64,000 nt of DNA from Nocardioides jensenii JCM 1364 = NBRC 14755 (lineage in GTDB: Bacteria; Actinomycetota; Actinomycetes; Propionibacteriales; Nocardioidaceae), in the NCBI RefSeq assembly GCF_001552535.1, contig NZ_BCRJ01000028.1, forward strand, positions 1 through 64,000, read 5' to 3'. A program made the translations under genes and the position numbers. The notes beneath the pieces were generated by a model. It did not search any database. It saw nothing but the letters and a program-made list of their open reading frames with translations, and had not been told where the DNA came from. How positions within the stretch are numbered: position 1 is the first letter of the stretch; each line of letters begins with the position of its first letter. Below, piece by piece: positions 52,775 through 61,016 of the stretch.

Positions 52775-53278
52775 TCAGATGGAGCTGGCTTCGACCAGGG
52801 CTGCGCGGAGCGATTCCTTCGCCGTTGCGTATCTGCTGCGCGCGGTGGAGGGGTTCAGTCCGAGGATCTCCGCGGCTTCGACGATGGTGAATCCTTCCCA
52901 GTGGATGAGCATGACGAGTTCGCGTTGAGCGCCGTGAAGTCGCAATACGGCATCCCGAACCGCATGGGCGTCACCCAGTTCGGACACTGGTGTTGATACG
53001 GCGAGGTGGTCTCGGAGCCGGTCGGCCAGCGCCAACCGGCGCTGCCAAGTTCGACGGTGGTTGGACAGGGTGTTGGCTGCGATCACGAACAGCCACATGC
53101 GCTGCCGCTCCACATCGGCTGGCAACCTTTCCACCCGTCGCCAAGCGGTCACCATCGTCTCCCCCAGCAGGTCTGCCGCTTCTTCCCTGTCGGTGAGACG
53201 ACGTTCGAAATAGGCCAACAGGTCGGGGGACGTCTCACGGAATGCCGCACGAATCGCCGCCCGGTCGGCCGCGCTCAT
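52775..53278 (-). CDS. RNA polymerase ECF-type sigma factor
   Basis: Sigma-70-family factor of 167 residues. Region 2: SPDLLAYFERRLTDREEAAD and LLGETMVTAWRRVERLPADV. Region 4: RLHGAQRELVMLIHWEGFTI and VEAAEILGLNPSTARSRYAT. It differs from the SigE-like factor at 23 kb. ATG 53278 overlaps the stop of the gene upstream (ATGA). The order is unusual: the putative membrane regulator comes first and the sigma factor second. Flanked by exact 19-bp direct repeats and set in a less GC-rich stretch, the pair may be acquired DNA. Confidence 0.85.
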   Translation of the reverse strand: MSAADRAAIRAAFRETSPDLLAYFERRLTDREEAADLLGETMVTAWRRVERLPADVERQRMWLFVIAANTLSNHRRTWQRRLALADRLRDHLAVSTPVSELGDAHAVRDAVLRLHGAQRELVMLIHWEGFTIVEAAEILGLNPSTARSRYATAKESLRAALVEASSI

Positions 53279-53877
53279 TTCCAGCCGCCGTCGCACGAGA
53301 TCGCCGCGGACACGCTGACCGCCTCTGCAGGAAGGCCATGCTGGGCAAGATAGGCGCCCAGCCGCTTCTCCAGCTCTACTTGCACAGCGAACGTCTCGTA
53401 ATCTTCGACGGTTTGGGCAAGTCCGGCCTCTGAATCGGCCGTGACTCTGGCAGGAAGCCTTCTGACGGCCTCCTTCACGTCGATTGTGGAGAAATCGAAG
53501 TCCCGGAGGAACGTGCCTGCGGCGGCGACAGCCGCAGCGCGCGCGGCGTCGTCGACTGGGTGCTTCTGGTCTTCGATTCCCTTGGCTGCGTATTTCACCT
53601 CGCAAGAGGCACCCGTGGAGGTCGTTTGCGTGTTCTGAGCCGCCGGGTTGTCGAACCAGGGCAGCAGCCCCGTGGCGCTGGCAGTCGCGCCGCCTCCCAG
53701 CACTCCGATCGTCGCCAGGCCGCCGATGAGGATCCGCCGGCGAAAGCGGGACGGCACCGGCGCAGCAATCGCCTCAGCCTCCCTGATCAGGACCGCGAGC
53801 TCCCTCTCGAGTTCTGGCGTCCGCGGAGTGACTGACGGTGCCGATGCGTCAAGCTGGGCGTCAAACGAGGATGTCAT
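53275..53877 (-). CDS. Single-pass membrane protein, putative sigma-factor partner
   Basis: Unrecognised family. 200 residues: a cytoplasmic N-terminus (TPELERELAVLIREAEAIAA), a basic stop (PSRFRRR), one membrane segment (ILIGGLATIGVLGGGATASA, about residues 54-73), and an outer domain with Cys (GASCEVKYAAKG; SAAISCDGGWK) and a helical DFDFSTIDVKEAVRRLPARV region. The topology and coupling to the sigma gene fit an anti-sigma factor or a target of the sigma factor, but there is no zinc-binding HxxxCxxC motif. ATG 53877 starts the conserved-looking part. Confidence 0.68.
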   Translation of the reverse strand: MTSSFDAQLDASAPSVTPRTPELERELAVLIREAEAIAAPVPSRFRRRILIGGLATIGVLGGGATASATGLLPWFDNPAAQNTQTTSTGASCEVKYAAKGIEDQKHPVDDAARAAAVAAAGTFLRDFDFSTIDVKEAVRRLPARVTADSEAGLAQTVEDYETFAVQVELEKRLGAYLAQHGLPAEAVSVSAAISCDGGWK

Positions 53878-54014
53878 GTCGTCTCCTGAAGAACGAGGAT
53901 GATCCGTACACCCAGTACATGTATGCAAACGGCGCCAGCGTCCATTCGATGTGCGCACTACTCATTGGAGCATCTCCGCCACCCTGCCCGAGCAAGAAGC
54001 AAAGGCCATTCCGG

Positions 54015-54033
54015 CAGTTCGAACATCCGACTC
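54015..54033 (+). repeat. 19-bp direct repeat, right copy
   Basis: cagttcgaacatccgactc, identical to 52725-52743 and in the same orientation, 138 bp upstream of the sigma-partner gene start. Confidence 0.7.
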
Positions 54034-54072
54034 CGCCGAAATCGAAGAGTGTGGGCGCTGGCCCGATTCAGC

Positions 54073-54198
54073 TCAGTCCGTACGACGGATGGTGAGCAGC
54101 TCGCCGACGTCGCAGTTCAGCGCCTCGCAGATCGCGGTCAGCGTCGAGAAACGGATCGCCGTGGCGCGGTCGTTCTTCAGGATGGCGTCGACTGTGGA
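54073..54198 (-). pseudogene. Truncated XRE-family HTH regulator fragment
   Basis: The minus-strand frame ending at 54073 reads AILKNDRATAIRFSTLTAIC then EALNCDVGELLTIRRTD and a stop. This is the second half of a Cro/C1-type domain of the YozG/HTH_26 kind (recognition helix onward). The N-terminal helices are missing: the frame opens only 40-odd codons, with no start codon, because dgt begins right there. Together with the direct repeat it marks a rearrangement junction. Confidence 0.7.
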
Positions 54199-54222
54199 CA
54201 GTAGCCACTACTCTCGGGCCTG

Positions 54223-55464
54223 ATGAGGACCAACGAGTACGACGACCGCGACCGAGAGCGCATCGTCCCGGAGCCCCCGAAGCGCGTCGACGCCCCCGTG
54301 CGCACCCCGTTCGAGCGCGACCGGGCCCGGGTCGTCCACGCGGCGGCCTCCCGGAGGTTGGCCGCCAAGACCCAGGTCGTCGGTCCGCAGAGCGACGACT
54401 TCGTCCGCAACCGGCTGACCCACTCGCTGGAGGTCGCGCAGATCGCCCGTGACCTGGCCCGCGCCCTGGGCTGTCACCCCGACATCACCGAGACCGCCGC
54501 CCTGGCCCACGACCTGGGCCACCCGCCGTTCGGTCACAACGGCGAGCAGGTGCTCGACGCACTCAGCGAGCCGTGCGGCGGGTTCGAGGGCAACGCCCAG
54601 ACCCTGCGCCTGCTCAGCCGACTCGAGGCCAAGACGTTCGACGCCGACGGTCACTCCGTGGGCCTCAACCTCACCCGCGCGACCCTCGACGCCTGCACGA
54701 AATACCCCTGGCCACGCGAGATCCCGGGCACCAAGTTCGGCGCCTACGCCGACGACCTGCCGGTCTTCACCTGGATGCGTGACGGTCGCACCGATCACCG
54801 CACGTGCGTCGAGGCCCAGGTGATGGACCTCGCCGACGACGTGGCCTACTCCGTGCACGACGTCGAGGACGGCATCGTCGCCGACCGCATCGACCTGACC
54901 GGGCTGACCGACCCCGGGTTGCGACGCGAGGTGTGGCAGACCACCCGCGACTGGTACCTCCCCGACGCCACCGACGACGCCTTCGAGGAGGCGCTGGCCC
55001 GGATGCAGACGCAGGGCAGCTGGCAGCGGTCGTCGTACGACGGGTCGCGGCGGTCGCTGGCCGCCCTGAAGAACCTCACCAGCGACCTGATCGGCCGGTT
55101 CTGCGGCAGCGTGCAGGCCGCGATGGTGGCCACCTACGGCAGCGACTCGTTCGTGCGCTACCGCGCCGACCTGGTGATTCCCGACGAGACGCTCCTCGAG
55201 ATCACCGTGCTCAAGGGCGTCGCCGCTCACCTCGTGATGCGCACCGACGAGCGACGGGAGGTGATGACCCGCCAGCGCGAGCTGCTCGCCGAGCTGGTCG
55301 CGGGCCTGGTCGACCGGCCCGATCGACTCGACGCCGCCTTCGCCAACGACCACGGCGACGCTATCGACGACGCCGCTCGCCTGCGGGTGGTCATCGACCA
55401 GGTCGCCTCGCTCACCGACGCCTCCGCGCACGCGTGGCACGAGCGTTTCGTGGGCACCGCCTGA
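54223..55464 (+). CDS. dgt: Deoxyguanosinetriphosphate triphosphohydrolase-like protein
   Basis: HD-domain dNTPase that splits dNTPs to nucleoside and tripolyphosphate. HD ligands: RNRLTHSLEVAQIARDLARA near residue 65 and AALAHDLGHPPFGHNGEQVL near 91 (HD), with a later DLADDVAYSVHDVEDG near 203 supplying the last Asp. R-R-L-A-A-K-T-Q-V near residue 45 is typical of the dGTPase family. 413 residues. ATG 54223. It precedes dnaG in the same direction, a standard actinobacterial pairing. Confidence 0.94.
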   Translation: MRTNEYDDRDRERIVPEPPKRVDAPVRTPFERDRARVVHAAASRRLAAKTQVVGPQSDDFVRNRLTHSLEVAQIARDLARALGCHPDITETAALAHDLGHPPFGHNGEQVLDALSEPCGGFEGNAQTLRLLSRLEAKTFDADGHSVGLNLTRATLDACTKYPWPREIPGTKFGAYADDLPVFTWMRDGRTDHRTCVEAQVMDLADDVAYSVHDVEDGIVADRIDLTGLTDPGLRREVWQTTRDWYLPDATDDAFEEALARMQTQGSWQRSSYDGSRRSLAALKNLTSDLIGRFCGSVQAAMVATYGSDSFVRYRADLVIPDETLLEITVLKGVAAHLVMRTDERREVMTRQRELLAELVAGLVDRPDRLDAAFANDHGDAIDDAARLRVVIDQVASLTDASAHAWHERFVGTA

Positions 55465-55551
55465 CCGATCCGCGCCCGTTCGTGCTTGCTTCTCCACAGC
55501 CCGTGGCCACCGGCACCCGGACGGCGCGGTCTGCGACGTAGACTCCGCGAC

Positions 55552-57462
55552 GTGGCAGGACGGATCAGGGACGACGACATCGCGGAGGTCCGCGAGAAGG
55601 CCCGCATCGACGAGGTCGTCTCCTCCTACGTCACGCTCCGCAACGCCGGCGGCGGCTCGATGAAGGGTCTGTGCCCCTTCCACGACGAGAAGTCCCCGTC
55701 GTTCCACGTCACCCCCGCGCGGGCGTTCTTCCACTGCTTCGGCTGTCAGGAAGGCGGCGACGTCTTCAGCTTCCTGATGAAGATCGACGGCATCACCTTC
55801 GCCGAGGCAGTCGAGCGGCTGGCGGACAAGTACGGCGTCCAACTGCGACGCGAGGAGGGCGGCGCGCCCACGCCACCCCGCGGCCCGCAGCGCAGCCGGC
55901 TGATCGATGCCCACAAGCAGGCGCAGGCCTACTACGCCGACCAGTTGGCGACTCCCGAGGCCTTGGCGGCACGACAGTTCCTCGACGGTCGCGGGTTCGA
56001 CCAGGACGCCGCGGCGACGTTCGGCGTCGGGTTCGCGCCCCGTGACGGTGAGGCGCTCTTCAAGCACCTGCGCCAGAAGGGCTTCAGCGAGGACGAAGTG
56101 GTCACCGCTGGCCTGATCGGGCGGGGACGCGGTCTCTACGACCGGTTCCGCGGGCGTCTGCTGTGGCCGATCCGCGACGCCTCGGGCGACGTGATCGGCT
56201 TCGGAGCCCGCCGCATCTTCGACGACGACCGCATCGAGGCGAAATACCTCAACACCCCCGAGTCGCCGATCTACAAGAAGTCCCAGGTGCTCTACGGCAT
56301 CGACCTGGCCCGCCGCGAGATCGCACGTTCCTCTCAGGCAGTGGTCGTCGAGGGCTACACCGATGTGATGGCCTGCCACCTGGCCGGCGTCGGCACCGCC
56401 GTGGCCACCTGCGGAACCGCGTTCGGCGACGACCACGCGCGGGTGCTGCGGCGCTTCCTGCACGACCACGAGGAGTTCCGCGGTGAGGTGATCTTCACCT
56501 TCGACGGGGACTCGGCCGGGCAGAAGGCGGCGCTGCGGGCCTTCGGCGGCGATCAGAACTTCGTGTCCCAGACCTATGTCGCGATCGAGCCCGACGGTCT
56601 CGACCCGTGCGACCTGCGGATCAAGAAGGGTGACGAGGCGGTCCGTGAGCTGGTCTCCGGACGGGTGCCGCTCTATCGCTTCGTGCTCAGCAACGTGCTC
56701 TCCCGCTATGACCTCGACCGGGCCGACGGACGGGTCGACGCGCTCCGCGAGGCCGCCGTCCTGGTCAGCAGCGTGCGCGACAAGTCCAAGGTCGACGCCT
56801 TCGCCCGTGAGATCGCCTCCTCGATCGGGGTCGACGTCGACGAGGCCCGCACCGAGGTACGCCGGGCCGCGAGCCGGCAGTCCCGTGCGCCGCGCCAGAC
56901 CCCCGGTGGCGCCCTTGGCCGGGCCTCCGGTGCCACTGCGCGTCCGCAGGAGCCGACCGCTCCCGAGCAGCCCGCGAAGCCGCCCCTGCCGCACCTGCGC
57001 GACCCACGCTTCGCGATCGAGCGCGAGACGCTCAAGCTGGTGCTGCACCACCCCGAGGTCGTCGTACGCGCGGCCCGCGACGTCGGCCCCGACGACTTCA
57101 CCCACCCGACCTACCGCGAGGTGTGGGCGGCGATCCGCGCGGGTGGCGGCCCCGAGAGCGCCAAGGCCGGCTGGGCCGCGGGACTGCGCGACCACGCCAC
57201 CGACCCGGCTGTCTCATCCGCGCTCACCGAGCTCAGCGTCGAGCCCCTGCTGTCGAAGAAGGAGCCCGACCTGGCCTACGTGCACGCCCACGTCTACCGT
57301 CTCCGCGAGCTGACCGCGCTGCGCGCGATCGCCGACGTCAAGAGCAAGCTGCAGCGCACCAACCCCGTTGACGACGCAGGCGGCTACAACGACATGTTCG
57401 GAGAGTTGATGAAGCTCGAGCAGCACCGCCGGGCCATGCGTGAGGCGGCGATGGGCACGTGA
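55552..57462 (+). CDS. dnaG: DNA primase
   Basis: Synthesises RNA primers at the replication fork. The zinc-binding domain has CPFHDEKSPSFHVTPARAFF (Cys41, His44) and HCFGCQEGGDVFSF (Cys62, Cys65). The RNA polymerase core includes VIGFGARRIF and LNTPESPIYKKSQVLYG near residues 220-245. The Toprim motif is VVVEGYTDVMACHLAG near 264, followed by FTFDGDSAGQKAALRAF near 315. The C-terminal helicase-binding domain is reached through a Pro/Ala linker. 636 residues from GTG 55552. The stop overlaps the next gene by four bases. Confidence 0.95.
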   Translation: MAGRIRDDDIAEVREKARIDEVVSSYVTLRNAGGGSMKGLCPFHDEKSPSFHVTPARAFFHCFGCQEGGDVFSFLMKIDGITFAEAVERLADKYGVQLRREEGGAPTPPRGPQRSRLIDAHKQAQAYYADQLATPEALAARQFLDGRGFDQDAAATFGVGFAPRDGEALFKHLRQKGFSEDEVVTAGLIGRGRGLYDRFRGRLLWPIRDASGDVIGFGARRIFDDDRIEAKYLNTPESPIYKKSQVLYGIDLARREIARSSQAVVVEGYTDVMACHLAGVGTAVATCGTAFGDDHARVLRRFLHDHEEFRGEVIFTFDGDSAGQKAALRAFGGDQNFVSQTYVAIEPDGLDPCDLRIKKGDEAVRELVSGRVPLYRFVLSNVLSRYDLDRADGRVDALREAAVLVSSVRDKSKVDAFAREIASSIGVDVDEARTEVRRAASRQSRAPRQTPGGALGRASGATARPQEPTAPEQPAKPPLPHLRDPRFAIERETLKLVLHHPEVVVRAARDVGPDDFTHPTYREVWAAIRAGGGPESAKAGWAAGLRDHATDPAVSSALTELSVEPLLSKKEPDLAYVHAHVYRLRELTALRAIADVKSKLQRTNPVDDAGGYNDMFGELMKLEQHRRAMREAAMGT

Positions 57463-57998
57463 GGCTCTTCGGTGCACCGCTGCCTGCGGAGGTCCTCGCT
57501 GTCGAGCTGGCGGCGGGGGAGAAGGCGTTGGCGGGCGCTGTCGGCAAGGCCGACGGGGCCGACGCTGACGCCGAGGGCAGCACGGGTGACGTGGTGCTGG
57601 TCGGCACCCGGGACGCGCTCCATGTCGGCAGTCGACGCATCCCGTGGGAGAGCGTCGAGAAGGCCGACTGGTCGCAGGAAGACTCACGACTGACCGTCAC
57701 CGAGGTCGGCAGCTGGGGCGAGGTCCGCCCGGTGCACACCGTTCTGCTCGAGGAGCCGGGGCGACTGCTCGAGCTGGTCCGTGAACGGGTCACCGCGAGC
57801 GTCGTACTCCAGCGGCACGTGCCGATCCGAGGCCGGCGCGGAGTGTTCGTGATCGCGCGTCGGGCGCCACGCGGTGACCAGCCGGTGCAGTGGGTCTACG
57901 AGTTCGAGGAGGGCGTCGATCCCGACGACCCCGAGGTGCGGAGACGGGCCGCGTTGGCCCTCGAAGCGGTGCGCGACGAGGTCGGTCTCGACCTGTGA
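57459..57998 (+). CDS. Conserved hypothetical protein downstream of dnaG
   Basis: 179-residue soluble protein, not recognised by motif. It opens MRLFGAPLPAEVLAVELAAG, continues with a PH-like beta-rich part (GTRDALHVGSRRIPWESVEK; DWSQEDSRLTVTEVGSWGEV) and ends with FVIARRAPRGDQPVQWVYEF and a helix. The W-E-S-V-x-x-A-x-W segment after short strands is reminiscent of bacterial PH-like domains. GTG 57459 overlaps the dnaG stop, so it is translationally coupled to the primase. Role unknown. Confidence 0.75.
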   Translation: MRLFGAPLPAEVLAVELAAGEKALAGAVGKADGADADAEGSTGDVVLVGTRDALHVGSRRIPWESVEKADWSQEDSRLTVTEVGSWGEVRPVHTVLLEEPGRLLELVRERVTASVVLQRHVPIRGRRGVFVIARRAPRGDQPVQWVYEFEEGVDPDDPEVRRRAALALEAVRDEVGLDL

Positions 57999-58067
57999 GG
58001 CACCCAACCTCGACCTGATTTCGCTCCACCGCAGCCTCCTTGCTATTCTTCCGGGGCTGCCTAGCGA

Positions 58068-58140
58068 TCCCCTGTAGCTCAACTGGCAGAGCATTCGGCT
58101 GTTAACCGGAGGGTTGTTGGTTCGAGTCCAACCGGGGGAG
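58068..58140 (+). tRNA. tRNA-Asn (anticodon GTT)
   Basis: Full cloverleaf: acceptor tcccctg / cgggggA with one wobble pair, D-arm tagctcaactggcagagca, anticodon arm ttcgg-ctgttaa-ccgga with GTT at 58101-58103, and T-arm gttgg-ttcgagt-ccaac. The discriminator base is G. A CCA end is not encoded (the following bases are ca). A tattct at 58044-58049 could be the -10 element. Its 3' end is adjacent to excisionase and integrase sequences, a classic integration target. Confidence 0.95.
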
Positions 58141-58146
58141 CAGAAG

Positions 58147-58184
58147 AACCCCGTCTGACCTGTGTGAACAGGTCAGACGGGGTT
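58147..58184 (+). terminator. Intrinsic terminator after tRNA-Asn
   Basis: Perfect 16-bp stem aaccccgtctgacctg (58147-58162) with caggtcagacggggtt (58169-58184) and a six-base loop, followed by cgttcgttt. It begins seven bases after the tRNA 3' end. Confidence 0.9.
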
Positions 58185-58293
58185 CGTTCGTTTCACGTGT
58201 TGACGGCCTTGTTCACACTTTTGGTCCACTTTTGGTGGCCGGGCCACCCCTCACACGCCGCATTCGTGGGTCTCGCACGCGTACCTCCCGGGC

Positions 58294-58653
58294 ATGGCTA
58301 CCAACGTTACCGAAGCGTCCATGCTCACCACCGACCCGGCCGACTACCGGCTGCTCACCTCCGACGAGGCGTCAGCGGTCCTTGCAGTCCCGGTCGCCAC
58401 CTTGCGCACGTGGCGATCCCGTCGCCGCGGCTACGGTCCGCCGGCGGTCCACCTCGGCGGCAACATCCGCTACCGCCCCCAGGACCTGTTGGTCTGGATC
58501 GATGCGCACACCGAGAACCTCGCCGGCGACCTACCGGACGAGATCGAAGCGCACCAACCCAGAACCAACCCGTCCCCTGAACATCCCCTGACGAGACAGT
58601 GGCGACCACGCCCTGAGCCTCGCCCCTCCGAGAGCAACCAGATCCGCGCCTGA
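58294..58653 (+). CDS. AlpA/excisionase-like helix-turn-helix protein
   Basis: Small DNA-binding protein typical of integrative elements. The MerR-like winged helix is YRLLTSDEASAVLAVPVATL and RTWRSRRRGYGPPAVHLGGN, followed by IRYRPQDLLVWIDAHTENLA, the standard pattern of actinophage and integrative-element excisionases. The tail is basic and proline-rich. 119 residues from ATG 58294 (ATG 58321 is possible). It lies between tRNA-Asn and an integrase fragment in the same direction, as in pSAM2-like elements. Confidence 0.82.
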   Translation: MATNVTEASMLTTDPADYRLLTSDEASAVLAVPVATLRTWRSRRRGYGPPAVHLGGNIRYRPQDLLVWIDAHTENLAGDLPDEIEAHQPRTNPSPEHPLTRQWRPRPEPRPSESNQIRA

Positions 58654-58705
58654 CGCGCCGACTGTGAAGTCGCCGCCGGGCGCTGGGCAGAATAGAGAAC
58701 TTCAG

Positions 58706-59270
58706 ATGTCCCGCGAACCACTCCAACCGGCTGAGATCGGCGAACGTATCGAACTTGAGACTGGGGGACCGGTCGATGCCCGTACGTTGGTCAAGGACGC
58801 GGTCGAGATCTACCTTGACCAGCGCATGGAGGATGCCCGCACCGGGATCGGCCGGGCCAGCACCCGGTCGATCAAGCAGTACGGTTCCCTGGCCCGCAAC
58901 TGGATCGTTCCGAATCTCGGTAATCTCCAGGTTCGCCATCTCACCTCGGGCCGCCTGGATCGCTACTTCCGTATCGAAGTGACACCTACCCGCTACTCGG
59001 ACGTTCGCAAAACCCTGCACGCGTTCGTGGAGTGGCTTGTTGTCCAAGGTGCCCTCACCCGAGACCCGCTGGCACCACTGCCGAGCTACCAACGCCGCAA
59101 CATCGGCCGGCGGTCCAAAGACCGCGAGATCACCGCGGCACACATCAGCGCCGTGCTCACCGCGATCGAACGAATGGATCGGGTCACGACCCTCAGGGCC
59201 GACACCATCGACTGTCTACCGCGATCTCGTGTTGTTCATCGTCGGCACCGCCTGTCGACCAGGAGAGGCC
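58706..59270 (+). pseudogene. Tyrosine recombinase (integrase) fragment, frameshifted and truncated
   Basis: ATG 58706 opens a core-binding-domain sequence: DAVEIYLDQRMEDARTGIGR, STRSIKQYGSLARNWIVPNL and HLTSGRLDRYF, the N-terminal half of a phage-type integrase. Near 59205-59217 the frame shifts; the catalytic start YRDLVLFIVGTACRPGEA (with the first catalytic Arg) continues in the +1 frame at 59217-59270 and then ends in non-integrase sequence. The C-terminal H-x-x-R and Tyr boxes are absent. The enzyme is therefore dead. Confidence 0.82.
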
Positions 59271-59377
59271 CCGCGCGGTCGGCCAGACCCCGCTGTACCA
59301 AGGAGAGCCGCCAGGCCAGTGCTGCCGCGTCACGCAGCCCCAGCACACAGGCCCTGTCCGAGGAACGGAGGCATCAG

Positions 59378-59984
59378 GTGAGCAGCGTCGACCGCCCTGC
59401 TGGACGAATCGTGGACGGGTACGCGCCCGTTGTCGCAGGGCTGGAGAACGACATCGACGAGGTCGAGGACAGCTTCTTCGGTGCGGCCCGCGTGGATTCT
59501 TCCTTGTCAGAGCGGACCTATTGGTTGCTCGCGCAAGTGATCGAGCTCCAGCGCGCGATCGGGCCGCTCCCCGGGATCCTTGAAGGCTTGTTGCGCGGCG
59601 CCGATCGGTATGGCACTGGCGACGAGGTGCAGAACCGACTGCGCAACGTGCTCGACCACACCATCCGGGCAACCGAGCGGGTCGACTCATGTCGGGCACT
59701 GCTCGGCAACGCCCTCACCGTCCACTCGACGCTGGTGTCGCTTGAGCAGAACGAGGCGATGCGTCGCATGTCCAGCGCGATCCTGGCGCAGGGGGGAGGT
59801 CAAGCGGATCTCTTCCTGGGCAGCGATCCTGTTAACCCCGACGCTTGTCGCCTCGATCTACGGGATGAACTTCGACCACATGCCTGAGCTGCGCTGGGCC
59901 TGGGGCTATCCGTTCGCCATGGTGCTGATGTTCGGCTTGGGTCTGGGGCTCTGGGGCGCCTTCAAGTTCAAGCACTGGCTTTGA
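59378..59984 (+). pseudogene. CorA-type Mg2+/divalent cation transporter, N-truncated and frameshifted
   Basis: The segment RIVDGYAPVVAGLENDIDEV then EDSFFGAARVDSS, YWLLAQVIELQRAIGPLPGI and RATERVDSCRALLGNALTVH is the long helix of CorA. After a frameshift at the G6 run 59791-59796 the +1 frame continues RISSWAAILLTPTLVASIYG-MNFDHMPELRWAWGYP with the signature GMN and the second membrane helix, ending in KFKHWL. The first ~130-150 residues (cytoplasmic alpha/beta domain) are missing and replaced by integrase remains. Removing one G would restore the frame across the shift but not the lost N-terminus. Confidence 0.82.
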
Positions 59985-60963
59985 TGGCGGTGGCCATGTG
60001 TGATCCCGTCCCTTCCCACGAGAACAGTGCCTGCGCGTTGGTAGCGACCAGGTCTCGCCATGGGCCGTGGATGTCGGAGCGCCAGTGCGCATCGAGGGCA
60101 TCGACCTGCAGGGCGACCACCGATGGCGGGGTCCAGCAGAAGTCACTGCCATAGAGCAGATGGTCGCTACCGGCGCGACCGATGAGCGTCTCCGCGTGAG
60201 TCGGAACCGGCATACCGGCCATGTCGAACCAGAGCCGACCCAGCGCATCGTCGAGCCCGTCCGCGTCGTCCGGACCGATGCCGAACGCTGCGAAGAGCTT
60301 GAGCCGGTCGATCATCAACGGCAGGAAGGCACCGCAGTGCGAGGCGATCACCCGCACGTTGGGATGCCGGGCGAGCGTGCCGTCGACCATCATGCCGACC
60401 ATCGACCGGGTGGTCTCGACCAGGAACTCCAGCATCGGCCGGGGCAGGACGAGCGCGGTCTGCTCATGGCCGGGCGGTGAGGTCGGGTGCACGAACAACA
60501 CCGCCCCACGTCGGTCGAGCTCCGCGAAGAACGGCTCGTAGGACGGGTCGCTGAGATACGTGCCGTGCGTGTTCGTCTCGACCACGATGCCTGCCGCACC
60601 GAGCTCGTCGAGGCCACGGGTCCCCTCGGCCAGTGATGCCTCGACGGCGGGCAGTGGCACCGACGCGAAGAACCGGAATCGGTCCGGCCACTGGGCGCAC
60701 ACCTCGGCGGCGAAGTCGTTGACCCGCCTGGCCAGTTGAACGGCGGCCGCGTCGTCGCCGAAGTGCACCCCGGGTGAGGAGATCGAGAGCACCGCCTGGT
60801 CGATCCCATGCTCGTCCATCAGCCGCAGGTGGTCCTCGGGAGTCCAACTGGGCCACCCCGGCATGCCGTCGGGCCGTTCGTGCCCGGCGCGGGTCGCCTC
60901 CTCGGCGTACCAGGGTGTGACGAAGTGTGCGTGCACGTCGACCAGTGGGGTTTCTTCGGTCAT
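59968..60963 (-). CDS. Amidohydrolase-2 family protein (ACMSD/gamma-resorcylate decarboxylase-like)
   Basis: Metal-dependent TIM-barrel enzyme. Metal-ligand motif LVDVHAHFVTPWYAEE near residue 8 (HxH), the middle histidine in FVHPTSPPG near 165, ASHCGAFLPLMIDRLKLFAA near 215 and the late Asp in LLYGSDFCWTPP near 278 match the ACMSD-type decarboxylase/hydrolase subfamily. 331 residues from ATG 60963, chosen because the region back to 61047 overlaps the ligase gene end. Part of the minus-strand cluster with an extradiol dioxygenase and a ligase, so a role in breakdown of an aromatic ring or its cleavage product is likely. Confidence 0.83.
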   Translation of the reverse strand: MTEETPLVDVHAHFVTPWYAEEATRAGHERPDGMPGWPSWTPEDHLRLMDEHGIDQAVLSISSPGVHFGDDAAAVQLARRVNDFAAEVCAQWPDRFRFFASVPLPAVEASLAEGTRGLDELGAAGIVVETNTHGTYLSDPSYEPFFAELDRRGAVLFVHPTSPPGHEQTALVLPRPMLEFLVETTRSMVGMMVDGTLARHPNVRVIASHCGAFLPLMIDRLKLFAAFGIGPDDADGLDDALGRLWFDMAGMPVPTHAETLIGRAGSDHLLYGSDFCWTPPSVVALQVDALDAHWRSDIHGPWRDLVATNAQALFSWEGTGSHMATAIKASA

Positions 60964-61016
60964 CTCTGGGGTCTCCTTGCTTCGTGTGTGTGGTCTCGAC
61001 GGCCGCTCGCTGGCGC

